Shown here one piece after another: positions 21,555 to 32,614 of a stretch of 64,000 bases of DNA. The translations under genes and the position numbers were made by a program. Below the pieces are notes generated by a model. It saw nothing but the letters and a program-made list of their open reading frames with translations. It did not search any database and had not been told where the DNA came from. Numbering within the stretch: the first letter of the stretch is position 1; every line of letters starts with the position of its first letter. The DNA is from Coriaria nepalensis (Eukaryota; Streptophyta; Magnoliopsida; Cucurbitales; Coriariaceae): contig CP114492.1 of NCBI GenBank assembly GCA_027186245.1, positions 7,080,501 to 7,144,500 on the forward strand. Direction: 5' to 3'.

Positions 21555-21905
21555 GAAGAGTAAATAACAAGACTTCAACCATAATTCAAGTAGCATGCCG
21601 AAAAGATATACAAGTCCAATTTGGGCACTCCCTTCTGAATTGCCTTCACCAAGTCAAGAGAATCATATTCTATTGCAAAAGGGTAATGACCATGAAACAA
21701 AACCTATTGGATACCATAAAAGAGACCTCACACTTCAGCTCTAAAACCAGAAGAACATCTGAGAGGATGATTAAAAACTTCACAGAACTGCCTTGAGAAT
21801 TCCTAACAACACTACCAAGTACCAGAACAAGCTCTTAAAACTCCATATATTAACATTTTAATTTAAACCAACCATAATCCGGAAAAGACCACTTACAAAC
21901 AACAA
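21555..21905 (-). pseudogene. RNase H-like (RVT_3) relic of a plant LINE
   Basis: On the minus strand the frame fragments, in order, read PDYGWFKLNV (typical RVT_3 start), GSVVRNSQGSS, HPLRCSSGFRAEV and FAIEYDSLDLVKAIQ. At least one frameshift (near 21765) and several stops intervene. This order and wording match the RNase H-like domain at the end of plant non-LTR retrotransposon polyproteins and their domesticated relatives. No reverse transcriptase part lies next to it. Confidence 0.65.
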
Positions 21906-22245
21906 TTTTCTTGACTTCAACATTTCTAATAACACATCCCAACTTAGGTAAAGTGACTAAGCCAGAATTCTGTAGAAGCATAATAAAAATTTACTAGAGA
22001 ATTCAAATATCTAACCCAATTTAAAACCTTATTAACAAATTAAATTTGAATCCATCTTCTTATCATTAAAAACAGAATTATTAATATTCACTTACCCACT
22101 TGGACGACACCCAAACAAAGAATATATATATAATAATAATAAAATTTAAAAATCACCCATTACTACATTGAAATGAACCATTAAAAGGACAAACAAACTC
22201 CTGAGAGGTAGCAAGACAGGTAAAGCCAAGCCAACTCCAAGCAAC
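21906..22245 (+). other. Upstream region of the first SABATH gene
   Basis: AT-rich with a (TA)n stretch near 22121-22140 that could act as TATA, but no single box stands out. No other feature recognised. Confidence 0.4.
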
Positions 22246-24033
22246 ATGGATGTTGAGAAGGTGTTCCACATGACCGGTGGCAATGGGGGCACTAGCTATG
22301 CCAAAAATTCCTCACTTCAGGTCTCTAATTTCTTCTCATTCTCTCTCATCACTTTTCTCTTCCATATTTTTCCTATTCCTAACTCTTTTCTTATCATTCT
22401 CTACTACGCAATGTATCATATAAAACATACCAGAAGGAGGCATCAGAGATGGTGAAGCACATCACAATAGAAACAGTACGTGAGGTATATCTCTCCTTGA
22501 CTCCAAAGAGTTTAAGTATAGCCGATTTGGGCTGCTCTTCTGGACCCAATACCTTATCAATCATCAAAGATATAATTGAAACGGTTCAAGGGACAAGCTC
22601 AGAAGTTATCATACAACCCCCACCGGAGTTTAGGGTTTATCTTAACGATCTTCCGACAAACGATTTCAACTCCATCTTCAAGGCTTTGCCTGAGTTCTAT
22701 GTCCAGCTAAGGAAGAAAAAGACTAATACCACATGTCCCTCGGTTTTCATAGGAGCTTACCCTGGCTCCTTTTATGAAACCCTTTTCCCTAACAATTTCC
22801 TGCACTTTGTCCATTCATCTTATAGTCTTCATTGGCTCTCTAGGGTGAACATTCCTTACTCTTCAACCTTTTTGTTCACATGTTTTTGTTACTATTACAT
22901 AAGAAATAGAGAAAGAACGTTAATACTTTTTTTTTTCCTTCATTTTTTGGTGTTTAGGTTCCTCCTGGTCTTTATAACGAGGGAAAGCCGATTAACAAAG
23001 GGACTATATACATTTCTGAAGCAAGCCCACGAGAGGTGTCTCAAGCATACACGAAGCAATTTCATGAAGATTTTTCTCTTTTCCTCAACTTACGGTCCAA
23101 GGAGTTGACTATAGGAGGAAGAATGGTGCTGATTTTGCTAGGAAGAAGAGGTTCTGACCATATTGATCGAGGCAACTCTTTCTTGTGGCAAATTCTCACG
23201 CAATCTTTTACAGCTTTGGTTTCAATGGTACAGTCATAATATGCATCCATGTCTGAATGATATAGTTGGTAGTATTTTATTTTTCTTTTATTATTTATTT
23301 AAAGGGGTCAATATAAATAGTAATATTGTTTCATAATTTCCGTGAGTTATTATATTTTTTGTGACAGTATATAATTGCTATCATTTGAAAGTGATATCAA
23401 GTACAAGCCAAATGATCTTACCTCATTTGCCCAAAGTAGAAAACTCATTTCTTTTTCCCAAAATTTTACACCCATATATATATATATATATATATATATA
23501 CATGTGGTTTTTATGAAACTGTGGTTGATAGAAGTGATTACTGGATAAAAACGATTCAATTAACTAGACGTGTCACATCGTTCGATGCATCACGTAGGGA
23601 GTAGGCCATCGCACAAGATTTTAGAATACCAAATCGATTTAATCATCTGATGCTTCCACTAATCTCTCTACTATTATCAATTTTGAAGGGTAAAATCGAG
23701 AAGGAGAAGCTGGATACTTATGATGTTCATTTCTATGCACCTTGCAAAGAAGAAATAGAGAATGAAGTGAGGAGAGAGGGTTCGTTTGGATTGGAGCGTA
23801 TAGAGATGTTTGAGATAAAGAAAAACGCGAACAAGGATGGTGAGAGCTACGGAACAACATTTGCAAGGACTGTCAGGGCCATCCAAGAATCAATGATTGC
23901 CCACCATTTTGGAGAATCAATTATGGATGCTTTGTTTGAAAACTATGCAAGAATTCTAGATGATGAAATGGAGAAAGAAGAAATCAAGCCCATTTCTTTT
24001 GTTCTGGTCCTTAGGAAGTTAAGCAAATTGTAA
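22246..24033 (+). CDS. SABATH-family SAM-dependent carboxyl methyltransferase
   Basis: Four exons, 22246-22320, 22434-22844, 22958-23227 and 23689-24033, give 366 residues, normal for SABATH. The enzymes move a methyl group from SAM to the carboxyl of small acids such as salicylate, benzoate, jasmonate or IAA. Visible motifs: SYAKNSSLQ (residues 17-25), the SAM-binding [11 protein letters not shown] (54-64), [10 protein letters not shown] (95-104), [10 protein letters not shown] (135-144) and [10 protein letters not shown] (152-161). In the last, H158 is at the aromatic-pocket position that separates salicylate-type (Met) from benzoate/salicylate-type (His) enzymes. GSFYET replaces the usual GSFYGR. 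Intron 3 holds a (TA)n microsatellite. Frame and splice sites are intact. The substrate cannot be decided from sequence. Confidence 0.93.
23472..23500 (+). repeat. (TA)n microsatellite in SABATH intron 3
   Basis: About 14 TA units, within the third intron of the first SABATH gene. Confidence 0.9.
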
Positions 24034-25640
24034 TTAAAAAAATATGAATTAATTACCCTCTCTCTCTCTTTGTCTAGTTATGACATTGATTACGCGCCAT
24101 TACCGATCAAGTGGTCTAGGGTATGTCTATGTCTAAATGTTTCAGATTTTCTTCCACTGTGCTGTAATGATGTAGTAACCAACTTGATGATGCGTGGTCA
24201 AGCAATAATGATTTGGATTTAGTTGCTAATTAAGTCGGATTGTTATTTGGTATATCTTAGATATCTAGAGGTTTTTGGATGATGGTTCAGCGAATATTGT
24301 GCTATATGGCAAACTTCTAGCCTCGTAAATTAGTATACAGAACATTAATTGAACTTTTTTGGCAAATAAGTTGTCCATACATCCGTCTACATACCCCTCC
24401 CACTACGGGGACCAGGGGGCCAGTGGGGGCAAATGCCCCCTCCCCACTTCAGAAAACTCATCCCTCCCACTAAGGGGACCAGGGGGGCAGTGGGGGCAAC
24501 TGTCTCCCCCCCTCCCCACTTTAGAAAACTCGGATTTTATAAATTATTATATATATTTTCTTACAAAAATCTTTAATAGTTTATTAGTAAATTATTAAGG
24601 TTGATTAGATCTAGGTCTTTCCCCAGCAAATCTAAGATGATGGCTTTTAATAGAATGAGATATTAAGATTATTAGTATAGAGAAAATTTATTCAATATAT
24701 AAAATTAAGTGGGTTATCTTATTATAAGTCTTATGTCTGTTTATGTCTGTACTGTCGTTCACCATGTTTAATAAAATCAAGACATGCAAACATTAAGTGG
24801 GCCCTTCTATTAGAGTCACAACTTAACTTGGGTCTATACTAATGTTCATCATGTTTAATAAAATCGAGACGTGTTCAAGCCCATTATCCTATCAGATCAA
24901 ATAATTGTATTTATTTTCAAGCCTCTCCCAAATATAACTATATTAAACAGCTTATTTTTTATAAACTCGAAATACTAGATTAATATTAAACTCAATTAAG
25001 GAAATTCTAACACAATTACTCATGATAGTAGTCAAAGATGGAGGAAAACAAGGAGTGTTGGCCTAGTAAGAGCAGTTTCTAGGAAAAGAAAACATCATGG
25101 GAACTAGGGGTGAGCAAAACAAATTTGATCCGGCCGATTCAAACCCGACTTGAATCAGTCGAATCTTTTAAGATAGAGAGAATCTTAAGTCAGAGTTGAA
25201 TATTTTAAAATAGAGAGAATATTAAGTCAGATCGGATTGATTAGACCAATATTGGGTCGGATATCCGAACCAAGCGAATCCGATCAAACTCCTTTTTTTT
25301 TTTTGCTTTTTTGAATTCAAGCATTTTTATAAATCAAAATTTTCCTTAAATTTTCTTCAGGGACTCTTGAATTTTGACTTTTTGATTAATTGTTTCTTAA
25401 AACATATTTTTATTTAAAGAAAATATAATTGTCCACTTAATTATATTTATTATTTCATACTTTTCTCTTTTCTTATATTTAATACCACCAAAACAAAAAG
25501 CTAAAAATAAAACAAACCACTTCCAAAACAAAAGGAGGAAGAAGAAGTTAGATCAGGTATGATCAGCAATCTGACTCCGATTTGACTTATCTTAATCTAA
25601 TTCAAATCACTTTGCAATCTGACTTGATATCTAATCTGAT
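24034..25640 (+). other. Spacer downstream of the first SABATH gene
   Basis: No gene recognised apart from the G-rich tandem repeat at 24394-24530. A CTAGGGGTGAGCAAAA motif near 25107 resembles a recurrent plant transposon end, but no partner end was found. T-runs lie near 25295. Confidence 0.45.
24394..24530 (+). repeat. G/C-rich tandem duplication, two units of about 68 bp
   Basis: Two copies (24394-24461 and 24462-24530) of a unit with CCCTCCCACTA, GGGGACCAGGGGG, CAGTGGGGGCAA and CCCTCCCCACTT, differing by a few bases. Runs of G facing runs of C could form hairpins or quadruplexes. It is isolated in AT-rich spacer and may be a TE end. Confidence 0.85.
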
Positions 25641-25643
25641 CGG

Positions 25644-26690
25644 TTGTACTATGTTCAACCATCAAAACTACCGAAAAGTGATCTGATTATTACATTCACC
25701 AAGGAGGATGAAAGTGGCATAATCTATCCACATAATGATATGTTGGTTATCTTTGCCAATATCTCAGCTACTCTAATATATCACATCTTAGTTGACATCG
25801 ATAGTTCAGTGGAAGTTCTCTCGCTTGACACCTTTGCATAGATGAGGATCAATAATACTAAGTTATTCCCTGTCAGCACACCCCTTATGGAGTTTTCAAG
25901 GAAATTTGTGAAGGTTGAAGGAATAATCTATCTTCCCATAACTTTAAGGGATTGTCGGAATAGATCCATTGTATCGGTTAACTTTTTTACTGCGGATTTC
26001 ACAATAGGTTACAATGTTATATTGAGACGACTGTCTTTGAAAGCTCTAAGAGCCATAAATTCAACTAAATACTTGGTTATGAAGTTCCCAAACAAAGAGG
26101 GGATGGTATGGTGAGGGAAAATTAGGAGAGATCTAGGGATTGCTATATTAGCACCCTGAAGAAAGGACAACCAGATAAGGCGAAGGAAATTTATGTGATC
26201 AGGGAATACACTCAAAATGATGAGGAGAAATATGAGTAAAAGAAGCGAAGAGAGGAGGAAAAGAACAAGGCTAGAGCATCAATTGTTGAGTCATTATAGC
26301 AGGTTGATCTGCAAAAGGGAAGGAACCTCAAAGAAGGGACTAGTGTGCAGGGCCTTGAGCTAATTAGCATCACCTAATGCTTGCGAGAGCTCTAAGAATT
26401 GTTCGCCTGGGACATAATTGAGCTTACTGGAATCTCTAGCGAGGTGATCGTGCAGAAGTTGAGGATCAAAATGGGAGTAAAGCCTATCACGCAGAAAAAG
26501 AAAAAATTCAAAGAGAAAAGAGACATTGTCGCAGATGTCGAGGTGAAAAAGTTGTTGGAAATAGGAATTAAGGGAAGTGCAATACCTAGAATGGTTATTG
26601 CCCTGTTGCGCAAGGCTAATGGGAAGTGGTGACTTTGTATTGATTTTGTCAATTCGAATGATGCCTTCCCTAAAGACATTTTACTTTACA
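25644..26690 (+). pseudogene. Ty3/Gypsy pol relic (protease to reverse transcriptase start)
   Basis: Fragments in order are a retropepsin-like LVDIDSSVEVLSLD (from ..LVDGGSSADIL..), the following segment VKVEGIIYLPITL and YNVILRRLSLKALRAINST, and FPNKEG. After a stop-ridden linker come DVFAWD, KPITQKKKKF, VKKLLEIG and RKANGKW*LCIDF, the start of a reverse transcriptase with an in-frame stop. Several stops and an altered RT start show it is dead. The layout fits Gypsy elements of the Tat-like type. LTRs were not found. It lies between the two convergent SABATH genes. Confidence 0.8.
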
Positions 26691-26828
26691 CACAGTTTTC
26701 TATAATTTATTTCAAGAATAACATTACAAATTGCACAATCCCTCTCTATGACCTAGTCCATAATACAAATAACCCATAACACATCGTACTTCTTTTTTTT
26801 TTTTTAAATTGATTCAAACATATAGTAC

Positions 26829-28418
26829 TCAGGCTTTTTTAGTCACAGAAACAGTCACATTGACAAACACGGTCTTCTCCTTCGACATACGATCAGCAAT
26901 AATCTCTCTATACCTCGTAAATACCTCATCAATAATTTCTTCCCCAAAGTAGCTAACTAACAAAGGTTCAGCCACAGCCCTCATGCAGTTGGCCACATTA
27001 TAACCATCATCAATATATGCATCAGATACATTGAATTCACTATCAAAAGCGTTCCAATTGACTTCGGAAACTTCCAAACGATTTATTTTGAATGAATCTT
27101 CCTTCAGAATCTCAAATCTCACTTCTCCTGGGGAAGGAGTGTATTGAGGAATGTTGAAAGTGTCCATTTTATCTTTAGGTATGAGCCCCTACAAACATAT
27201 AAAAAAGATTAACTAAATCATATCCATTTGAAAAGTAATCAACTTCTATTAGAGTAAAATAGGGCATAGTAGGGGTAAAAAGTGTTTTTTTTTTTTTTTC
27301 TTTTTTTCAAGGGAATTAAAGCAACTATAAATATATGTAGCTTCCATACTTCGGAGACCATGTCATTGAGAGCCATAGCCAGAAGTTCCCAAATATAACA
27401 ACACTCTTTGCTGGACGGATCTTCACTTCTTCTTCCAAGAAAGGTTAAAACCATGCGTCCTCCCTCCACTAACTCCTCAGCACGACATGTCAAAAATGTC
27501 GAGAAGTCTTTCTGAAACTGTTCATAATAAGCTTTTAGTACATGAGGAGGACTTGAACTAGCCATGTAGATATTCCCTCTGTTATCTTCAATCCCCTCGG
27601 GCACCTAAGAAAATTAATTCGTAAATGAAAAACTAAATTGGGACTAACAAGTATACATGTGAATTAATGAAAAAAAAAATGAGAAACAATTAAGAATGTG
27701 CATATTTAGCAAATTTCAAATAATATATACAAGTACGTACCTGAGATAGCCATTGGAGACCATATGAAGAATGGATAAAATGCACAGAAGTCTTAGGGAA
27801 AAGCCTGTCATAAAAGGAACCAGGAACTCCAGTGAAGAAGCATGGTCCAAAGTTAGATCCCATTTGCTTTCTCAAATTAGCATGGAAGATTGGAAGGGAC
27901 TTGAATATGTTATTGAAGTCGTTCCCAGGAAGGTCGTTGAGGAAGACTTGAAACTCGGGTGGGTTGACATCTAGTTTTTGGCGAATGTTGTCAACCACTT
28001 GGATAAGTAGAGAGACAACCAGGAACGTATTTGGCCCAGAAGAACAACCTAAATCCGCTATGGTTAAGGTGGTCGGAAAGTTGCTGCTGTAGAGATCAGA
28101 AATTGCTTCCTCCGTGATAGGCTTTGTTAGGGATATCACCTTTTGCTGCCAGATTTATTCAATATTTCAATTAAGTTAAGCAAAGCAAAAGTTTCAAATA
28201 TATTAAAAAAAAAAAAAAAAAACAAAATTCATACTTATTGCTGTAAGCCTTATAACATAGCAAAGTCTCCTTATATCCTATGGATTTTTTTATTTTTCCT
28301 TTTTATCTTCTCTTATAAAGGAAGAAAGAAGAAAAGGAATCACCTGAACCGCAGAGTTATTTGCATAACTGGTGTCGGACATTCCTCCATTCATGTGGAG
28401 CACTTGACTTACCTCCAT
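26829..28418 (-). CDS. SABATH-family SAM-dependent carboxyl methyltransferase (second copy)
   Basis: Four minus-strand exons, 28418-28344, 28145-27741, 27604-27350 and 27188-26829, give 364 residues. Exon 1 and the phase of all introns match the other SABATH gene, but the proteins differ widely, so this is an old paralogue. Motifs: SYANNSAVQ (17-25), [11 protein letters not shown] (54-64), [10 protein letters not shown] (94-103), [10 protein letters not shown] (133-142) and [10 protein letters not shown] (150-159) with Q156 in the aromatic-pocket position where the other copy has His. A different substrate range is therefore likely, but which acid is unknown. Frame and splice sites are intact. 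The gene faces the other SABATH gene tail to tail across 2.8 kb. Confidence 0.92.
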
Positions 28419-28589
28419 CTCACTCTTTCCCATATTAATAGTAAGATTACGTTATCTCTCCCTCTTAATCACCTCTCTAAAACAGAAAAGTAAAGAAAAA
28501 GACAACTATTATGATCTCTCCTTCTCGTATGAACTATGTTCCCTCAAAATGAATGGCATGTCATGTAGGAATTAAGCAGAAGGCTCTAG

Positions 28590-28597
28590 TATTTATA
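28590..28597 (-). promoter_or_regulatory. TATA box of second SABATH gene
   Basis: Minus-strand TATAAATA about 170 bp upstream of the ATG at 28418, giving a leader of roughly 140 nt. Confidence 0.6.
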
Positions 28598-28599
28598 GA

Positions 28600-29985
28600 G
28601 TGGCTGTGACTGTATCCATGCATGCTTCTCTATCTACAAAAGGGGGCAAAAGGGTGAACATTTTAGTTAGAAATTATAAATGAATTTAAAAATCTGAAAA
28701 TGCATAAAGTATACAATCGTATATTCTGTATAAATGTGAACAGCCGTTTCCCATTCTATTCTGACCTAACAACCGAGCTCTTGTGTGCTAAAAAGATGCC
28801 CACGTTAAAAATGATTCGTGCCTCTTCCTCTTTTATGCATTTAGAACTTCTATCTTTTGTAATCGCTGCACCACGGAACAAATGCATGGTTGGTATACCA
28901 TTTGTTGGGTTGCAAGTATTTGATATATTGTATAGGTATATTTTCTGAATAATTATAAATATTAATTTCATATATTATATTATTATATAAGATAAGATTT
29001 GATTTATGTGTCCACGTGTTACATAGCAACATAATCAAATTATTACGTCTTACACAATAAATTATAATTACTACACGACAAATTTTTGTCGTAACCTTAA
29101 ATAATTGGTATCAACCTTAAAAAAAAAAGACTATGTGCTAGATTTCCTTGCCAATCAGCATCAACTATGAATTTTTAAATTGTTAATTATCAGTTTCTGA
29201 CTCGGCCTCCGTCATGAATTATCTTAATTAAAGTTCGTGTATTTAAATGATTTATATCTGCTTTATCTTAACCTCTGTAATTTACATTGTAGTTACTTGT
29301 CTTATGTCATTATGTGCAATGGGCTCCAAGTTCCGTACACGACTCTATCCTTAACTACCAGAAGTTTGTCTCTGTCGTGGTATGAAAGGGTCGGAAGATA
29401 TTAAAATGTTATAGAATATAGGATCCTTGCATAATGGGATTTTAGGTAGGAAATTTTTTTTAAGTTTATAGCTCACAAAAAAATTTCTTCATAAGAATAG
29501 TTCCATTTTTATTTCTTTATTTAAAAAATTGAAATAAAATATATTAAATTATTAAATCACCCTTGATATAATTTAGAAAAAAAAAAGTTATGAAATGAGA
29601 AATATATCATTATCCTTTCTCTAAATTTTGAAAAGGTAAATTTTTAACGGCAACCTTTTCAAAATTTTAAATTGCGATTGCGACAGTGTCGCATCAAATC
29701 TCATTTTTCATCATTTTTTGATCATTTCTAATATGTTTTACCTCATTTCGCCGATTAAATCTATTTGCAATGTTCATAATCGAATATCAAGAGTTTAAAG
29801 ATAGATAAATTATCTGGTAAGTTTCAAGATTTTGTAGTTGATTTTTTTTTTCAATGTTTCATAGACAAATGAAATGTCTTAGGTACGTTTTGTTTCATTT
29901 GATTTATATTGTGCCTTCGAATCATTCTCAAACTAAAAAACGGTAAGAATCTAGAAATTTGAAAATCTGAAAAACAAATATTGTT
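28600..29985 (+). other. AT-rich spacer
   Basis: No coding exon recognised. It contains a short perfect palindrome CGACAAATTTTTGTCG (29078-29093) and a GCGACAGTGTCGC palindrome (29679-29691), both possibly transposon-derived. Confidence 0.45.
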
Positions 29986-29992
29986 CGTGTTG

Positions 29993-30205
29993 TCCGATTG
30001 CTCAATAACTCCATAATTAGGACTTATTGAGCAATGGGGAAAAATGAACAAATACTCAGTTTTCCCGATTGTTTGACGGCTCTATAATTATAAGTCATTA
30101 ATCAATTGAGAAAAGTAGACATAGACTTGAAAATTTTTGATTTCTCTACCTGATTGCTCAATAGCTTCATAATTTAGAACAATTAAGCAATTGGGCAACA
30201 TAGAG
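29993..30205 (+). repeat. Cluster of hairpin-forming repeats, left group
   Basis: Three related units, at about 29993-30037, 30062-30110 and 30157-30202, are each an imperfect inverted repeat of the type GATTGCTCAATA - loop CATAATTA - TATTGAGCAAT(C/G)GG. They are followed by a shared A-rich/ATAGAGAC tail. The first is nearly perfect; the second is eroded. The same unit recurs at 32470-32610. Confidence 0.8.
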
Positions 30206-30823
30206 ACTTTCAACTTTCTAACCATGAATACCAATTTCCTTTTATTATTTTCCTTATATAAATATGAAAAGTTATTTCGTAATTATATGTCTCGATGGTG
30301 AATGAAAAGAGAATGTGAACCAAAATGAAAAAGATAATTTTTTGTGTTGGCATCACAACATCACATATGGATCAATTAGAGCTCCACTTGAATCTAATGT
30401 CACGTATATTTAGCTGTTGAAAGTTGTATATAATTCTTTCGACGATGATCGTAATGAATTCTTTCAACGGTAATCGTGATGAATTTTTACTAGAATGTCA
30501 AATTGACTACTTTTTCAAGAATAAGCTTATTGGATAAAGTGATTTAACCTAGCAAACTAGTACCGACTATTAAGTATTCTCTAACCTTCTATTTTGAATA
30601 ATTATAGTAAATTTCACTTTTTGTTATTTATTTTTAAAGAAATTTACTAATTTTTGATATAATTGTTGTGCCCGTGCCAACAAATACTCAAGCATTATGG
30701 TCAAATATTTTGAAGGAAAATGTTTAATATACATCTCCAACCGATCTTATGTGGTTACTTCAAATCAAATCATTTAAATATTGTCATACATTCATAAACT
30801 ACAAAAACATTTCTTCTAGAAGC

Positions 30824-30897
30824 AACCATCGAGCAATCGGGTAAAGTGGATAGAGACTTTAAAGTCTCTGTCCACTTTACCGGATTGCTCGATTGCT
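30824..30897 (+). repeat. Near-perfect palindrome, arms of about 33 bp with no loop
   Basis: Centred at 30860/30861 (GAGACTTT|AAAGTCTC). The left arm from GAGCAATCGGGTAAAGTGG is mirrored by CCACTTTACCGGATTGCTC, with one or two mismatches. A further copy of the arm motif in both directions follows to about 30985 (ATCGAGCAATCGAG, GATTGCTCGATG). It could extrude a cruciform, or an RNA transcript could fold into a long hairpin. Confidence 0.85.
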
Positions 30898-31254
30898 TAT
30901 CTTTAAACATCTATCGAGCAATCGAGTCTTTGTCCACTTTGTCTGATTGCTCGATGACTTTTCTTTTAATATCAATTGAGCAAATCTTTGGTCTTAAACT
31001 ATAAAAGTTGAACATTGCTTTATCGAATCTAAGGGTTAGACCTTCTATCAAACCTTAATGTTTAAACCTTTACTCTTGAATTATAAAGATTGAACATTTC
31101 TTCATTCAAACATTTAGTCTTGAATCATAATGGTTGAACCTTTCTTCACACCTTTGTTCAAACGTTTGATAGAAAGATCTAACATTTAAATTCAACAATG
31201 ACAAGTTCCACCTTTATGGTTCAAGACTAAAGGTTTGAATGATGAAATGTCCAA

Positions 31255-32460
31255 CCTTTCATGATTGGATCATAGAGGTTAGACCTTTATGTTATAACCT
31301 ATGTCTAAATACTAAACTTGGAACCATATAAGTCCAACCTTTCATGATTTGACCTAAATGTTAGACCTTTCAATCATAAACCTAATATCTAAATATTAGA
31401 ATTAGAACCATAAAAATCAAATCTTTGATGATTGGACCTAAAGGTTGGAACCATAATGGTCCGACCTTTCATGATTGGATTCGTTCTATCATAACCTTAT
31501 GTCTAATCATTAGACGTGGAACCATAACGGTCCAACCTTTAATGATTAGACTTTTTTTATCATAACATAATGTCTAAACATTAGAATTATAACCATAAAT
31601 GTTCAACCTTTCATGATTGGCCCTAAATGTTAGATCTTTCTATCATAACATAATGTTTAATGATTAGACTAAGAACTATAAAGATCCAACCTTTCATGAT
31701 TGCACTTAAAGGTTAGTCATTTATATCATAACCTAATGTCTAAATATTAGATGTAGAACTATAAAGGTCCAACCTTTTATGATTGCACACAAACGTTATA
31801 TCTTTCTATCATAACATAATATCTAAACATTAGAATTAGAAACACATAGGTCCAATCTTTCATGATTGGACCTAAAAGTTACACTTTTCTATCATAACCT
31901 AATATCTAATCATTAGACTGGGAACCATAATGGTCCAACCTTTCATGATTGAATTCTTTCTATTATAACCTAATGTCTAATGATTAGACCTAGAACCATA
32001 AATGTCCAACCTTTCATGATTATACCTAAAGGTTAGACATTTCTATCATAACCTAATATCTAAATATTAGAATTGAACCATAAATATCCAACATTTCATG
32101 ATTGGACCTAAATGTTAGACATTTTCATCATTATCTAATATCCAATCATTAGACTTGGAACCATAACGGTCCAACCTTTCAAGATTGGACATAAAAGTTA
32201 GACATTTCTATCATAATCTAATATATAATCATTAGAATTAGAACCATAAAGGTCTTATTTTTCATGATTTGACCTAAATGTTAGACATTTTTTTTTATAA
32301 CATAATATCTAAACATTAGAATTAGAACCATAAAAGTGTGATCTATTATGACTAAAGGTTAGACATTTCTATCATAATCTAATATTTAAATATTATACTT
32401 AGAAAAGTCAAATCTTTAGGTCTAATCATGAAAGGTTGAATTGGATCTGGTTAGACATTT
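31255..32460 (+). repeat. Minisatellite, about 14 units of about 82 bp
   Basis: Each unit carries, in order, GGTCCAACCTTTCATGATTGG, CCTAAA(A/T)GTTAGACATTT, CTATCATAACCTAAT and a conserved dyad such as GTCTAATCATTAGAC followed by TTGGAACCATAA. Dyads occur near 31310, 31388, 31500, 31571, 31648, 31737, 31820, 31903, 31972, 32056, 32139, 32220, 32306 and 32381, a mean spacing of about 82 bp. Units differ by scattered substitutions and small indels, so the array is old or slowly homogenised. No coding potential. Confidence 0.85.
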
Positions 32461-32469
32461 CTATCATGA

Positions 32470-32610
32470 TATCTTCACTCAATTGCTCATTAGCTCCATA
32501 ATTAGGAGCCATTGAGCGATCGGGAAAAATGGATAGAGACTACCTTTCCACCTAGTTGCTCAATGACTCCATAATTAGAAGCCATTGAGCAATCGAGTAA
32601 ATAGAAAAAT
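32470..32610 (+). repeat. Hairpin-forming repeats, right group
   Basis: Two units, about 32473-32523 and 32550-32602: ATTGCTCA..TAGCTCCATAATTAGGAGCCA..TGAGCGATCGGG, and a variant with TTGCTCAATGACTCC / GAAGCCATTGAGCAAT. They have the same sequence family as 29993-30205, so this hairpin family brackets the minisatellite on both sides. Confidence 0.8.
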
Positions 32611-32614
32611 GATT

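Noticed and set aside
28143..28493. 116-codon plus-strand frame overlapping the second SABATH gene
   Set aside because: It covers intron 1 and the antisense of exon 1; Lys-rich low complexity from an A-run.
30824..30897. MicroRNA precursor
   Set aside because: A perfect palindrome without a loop and without known miRNA sequence; no evidence of transcription. Kept only as a structural finding.
31255..32460. CRISPR-like reading of the repeat array
   Set aside because: Plant nuclear context, units diverge throughout, no constant repeat with unique spacers and no cas genes. It is a minisatellite.
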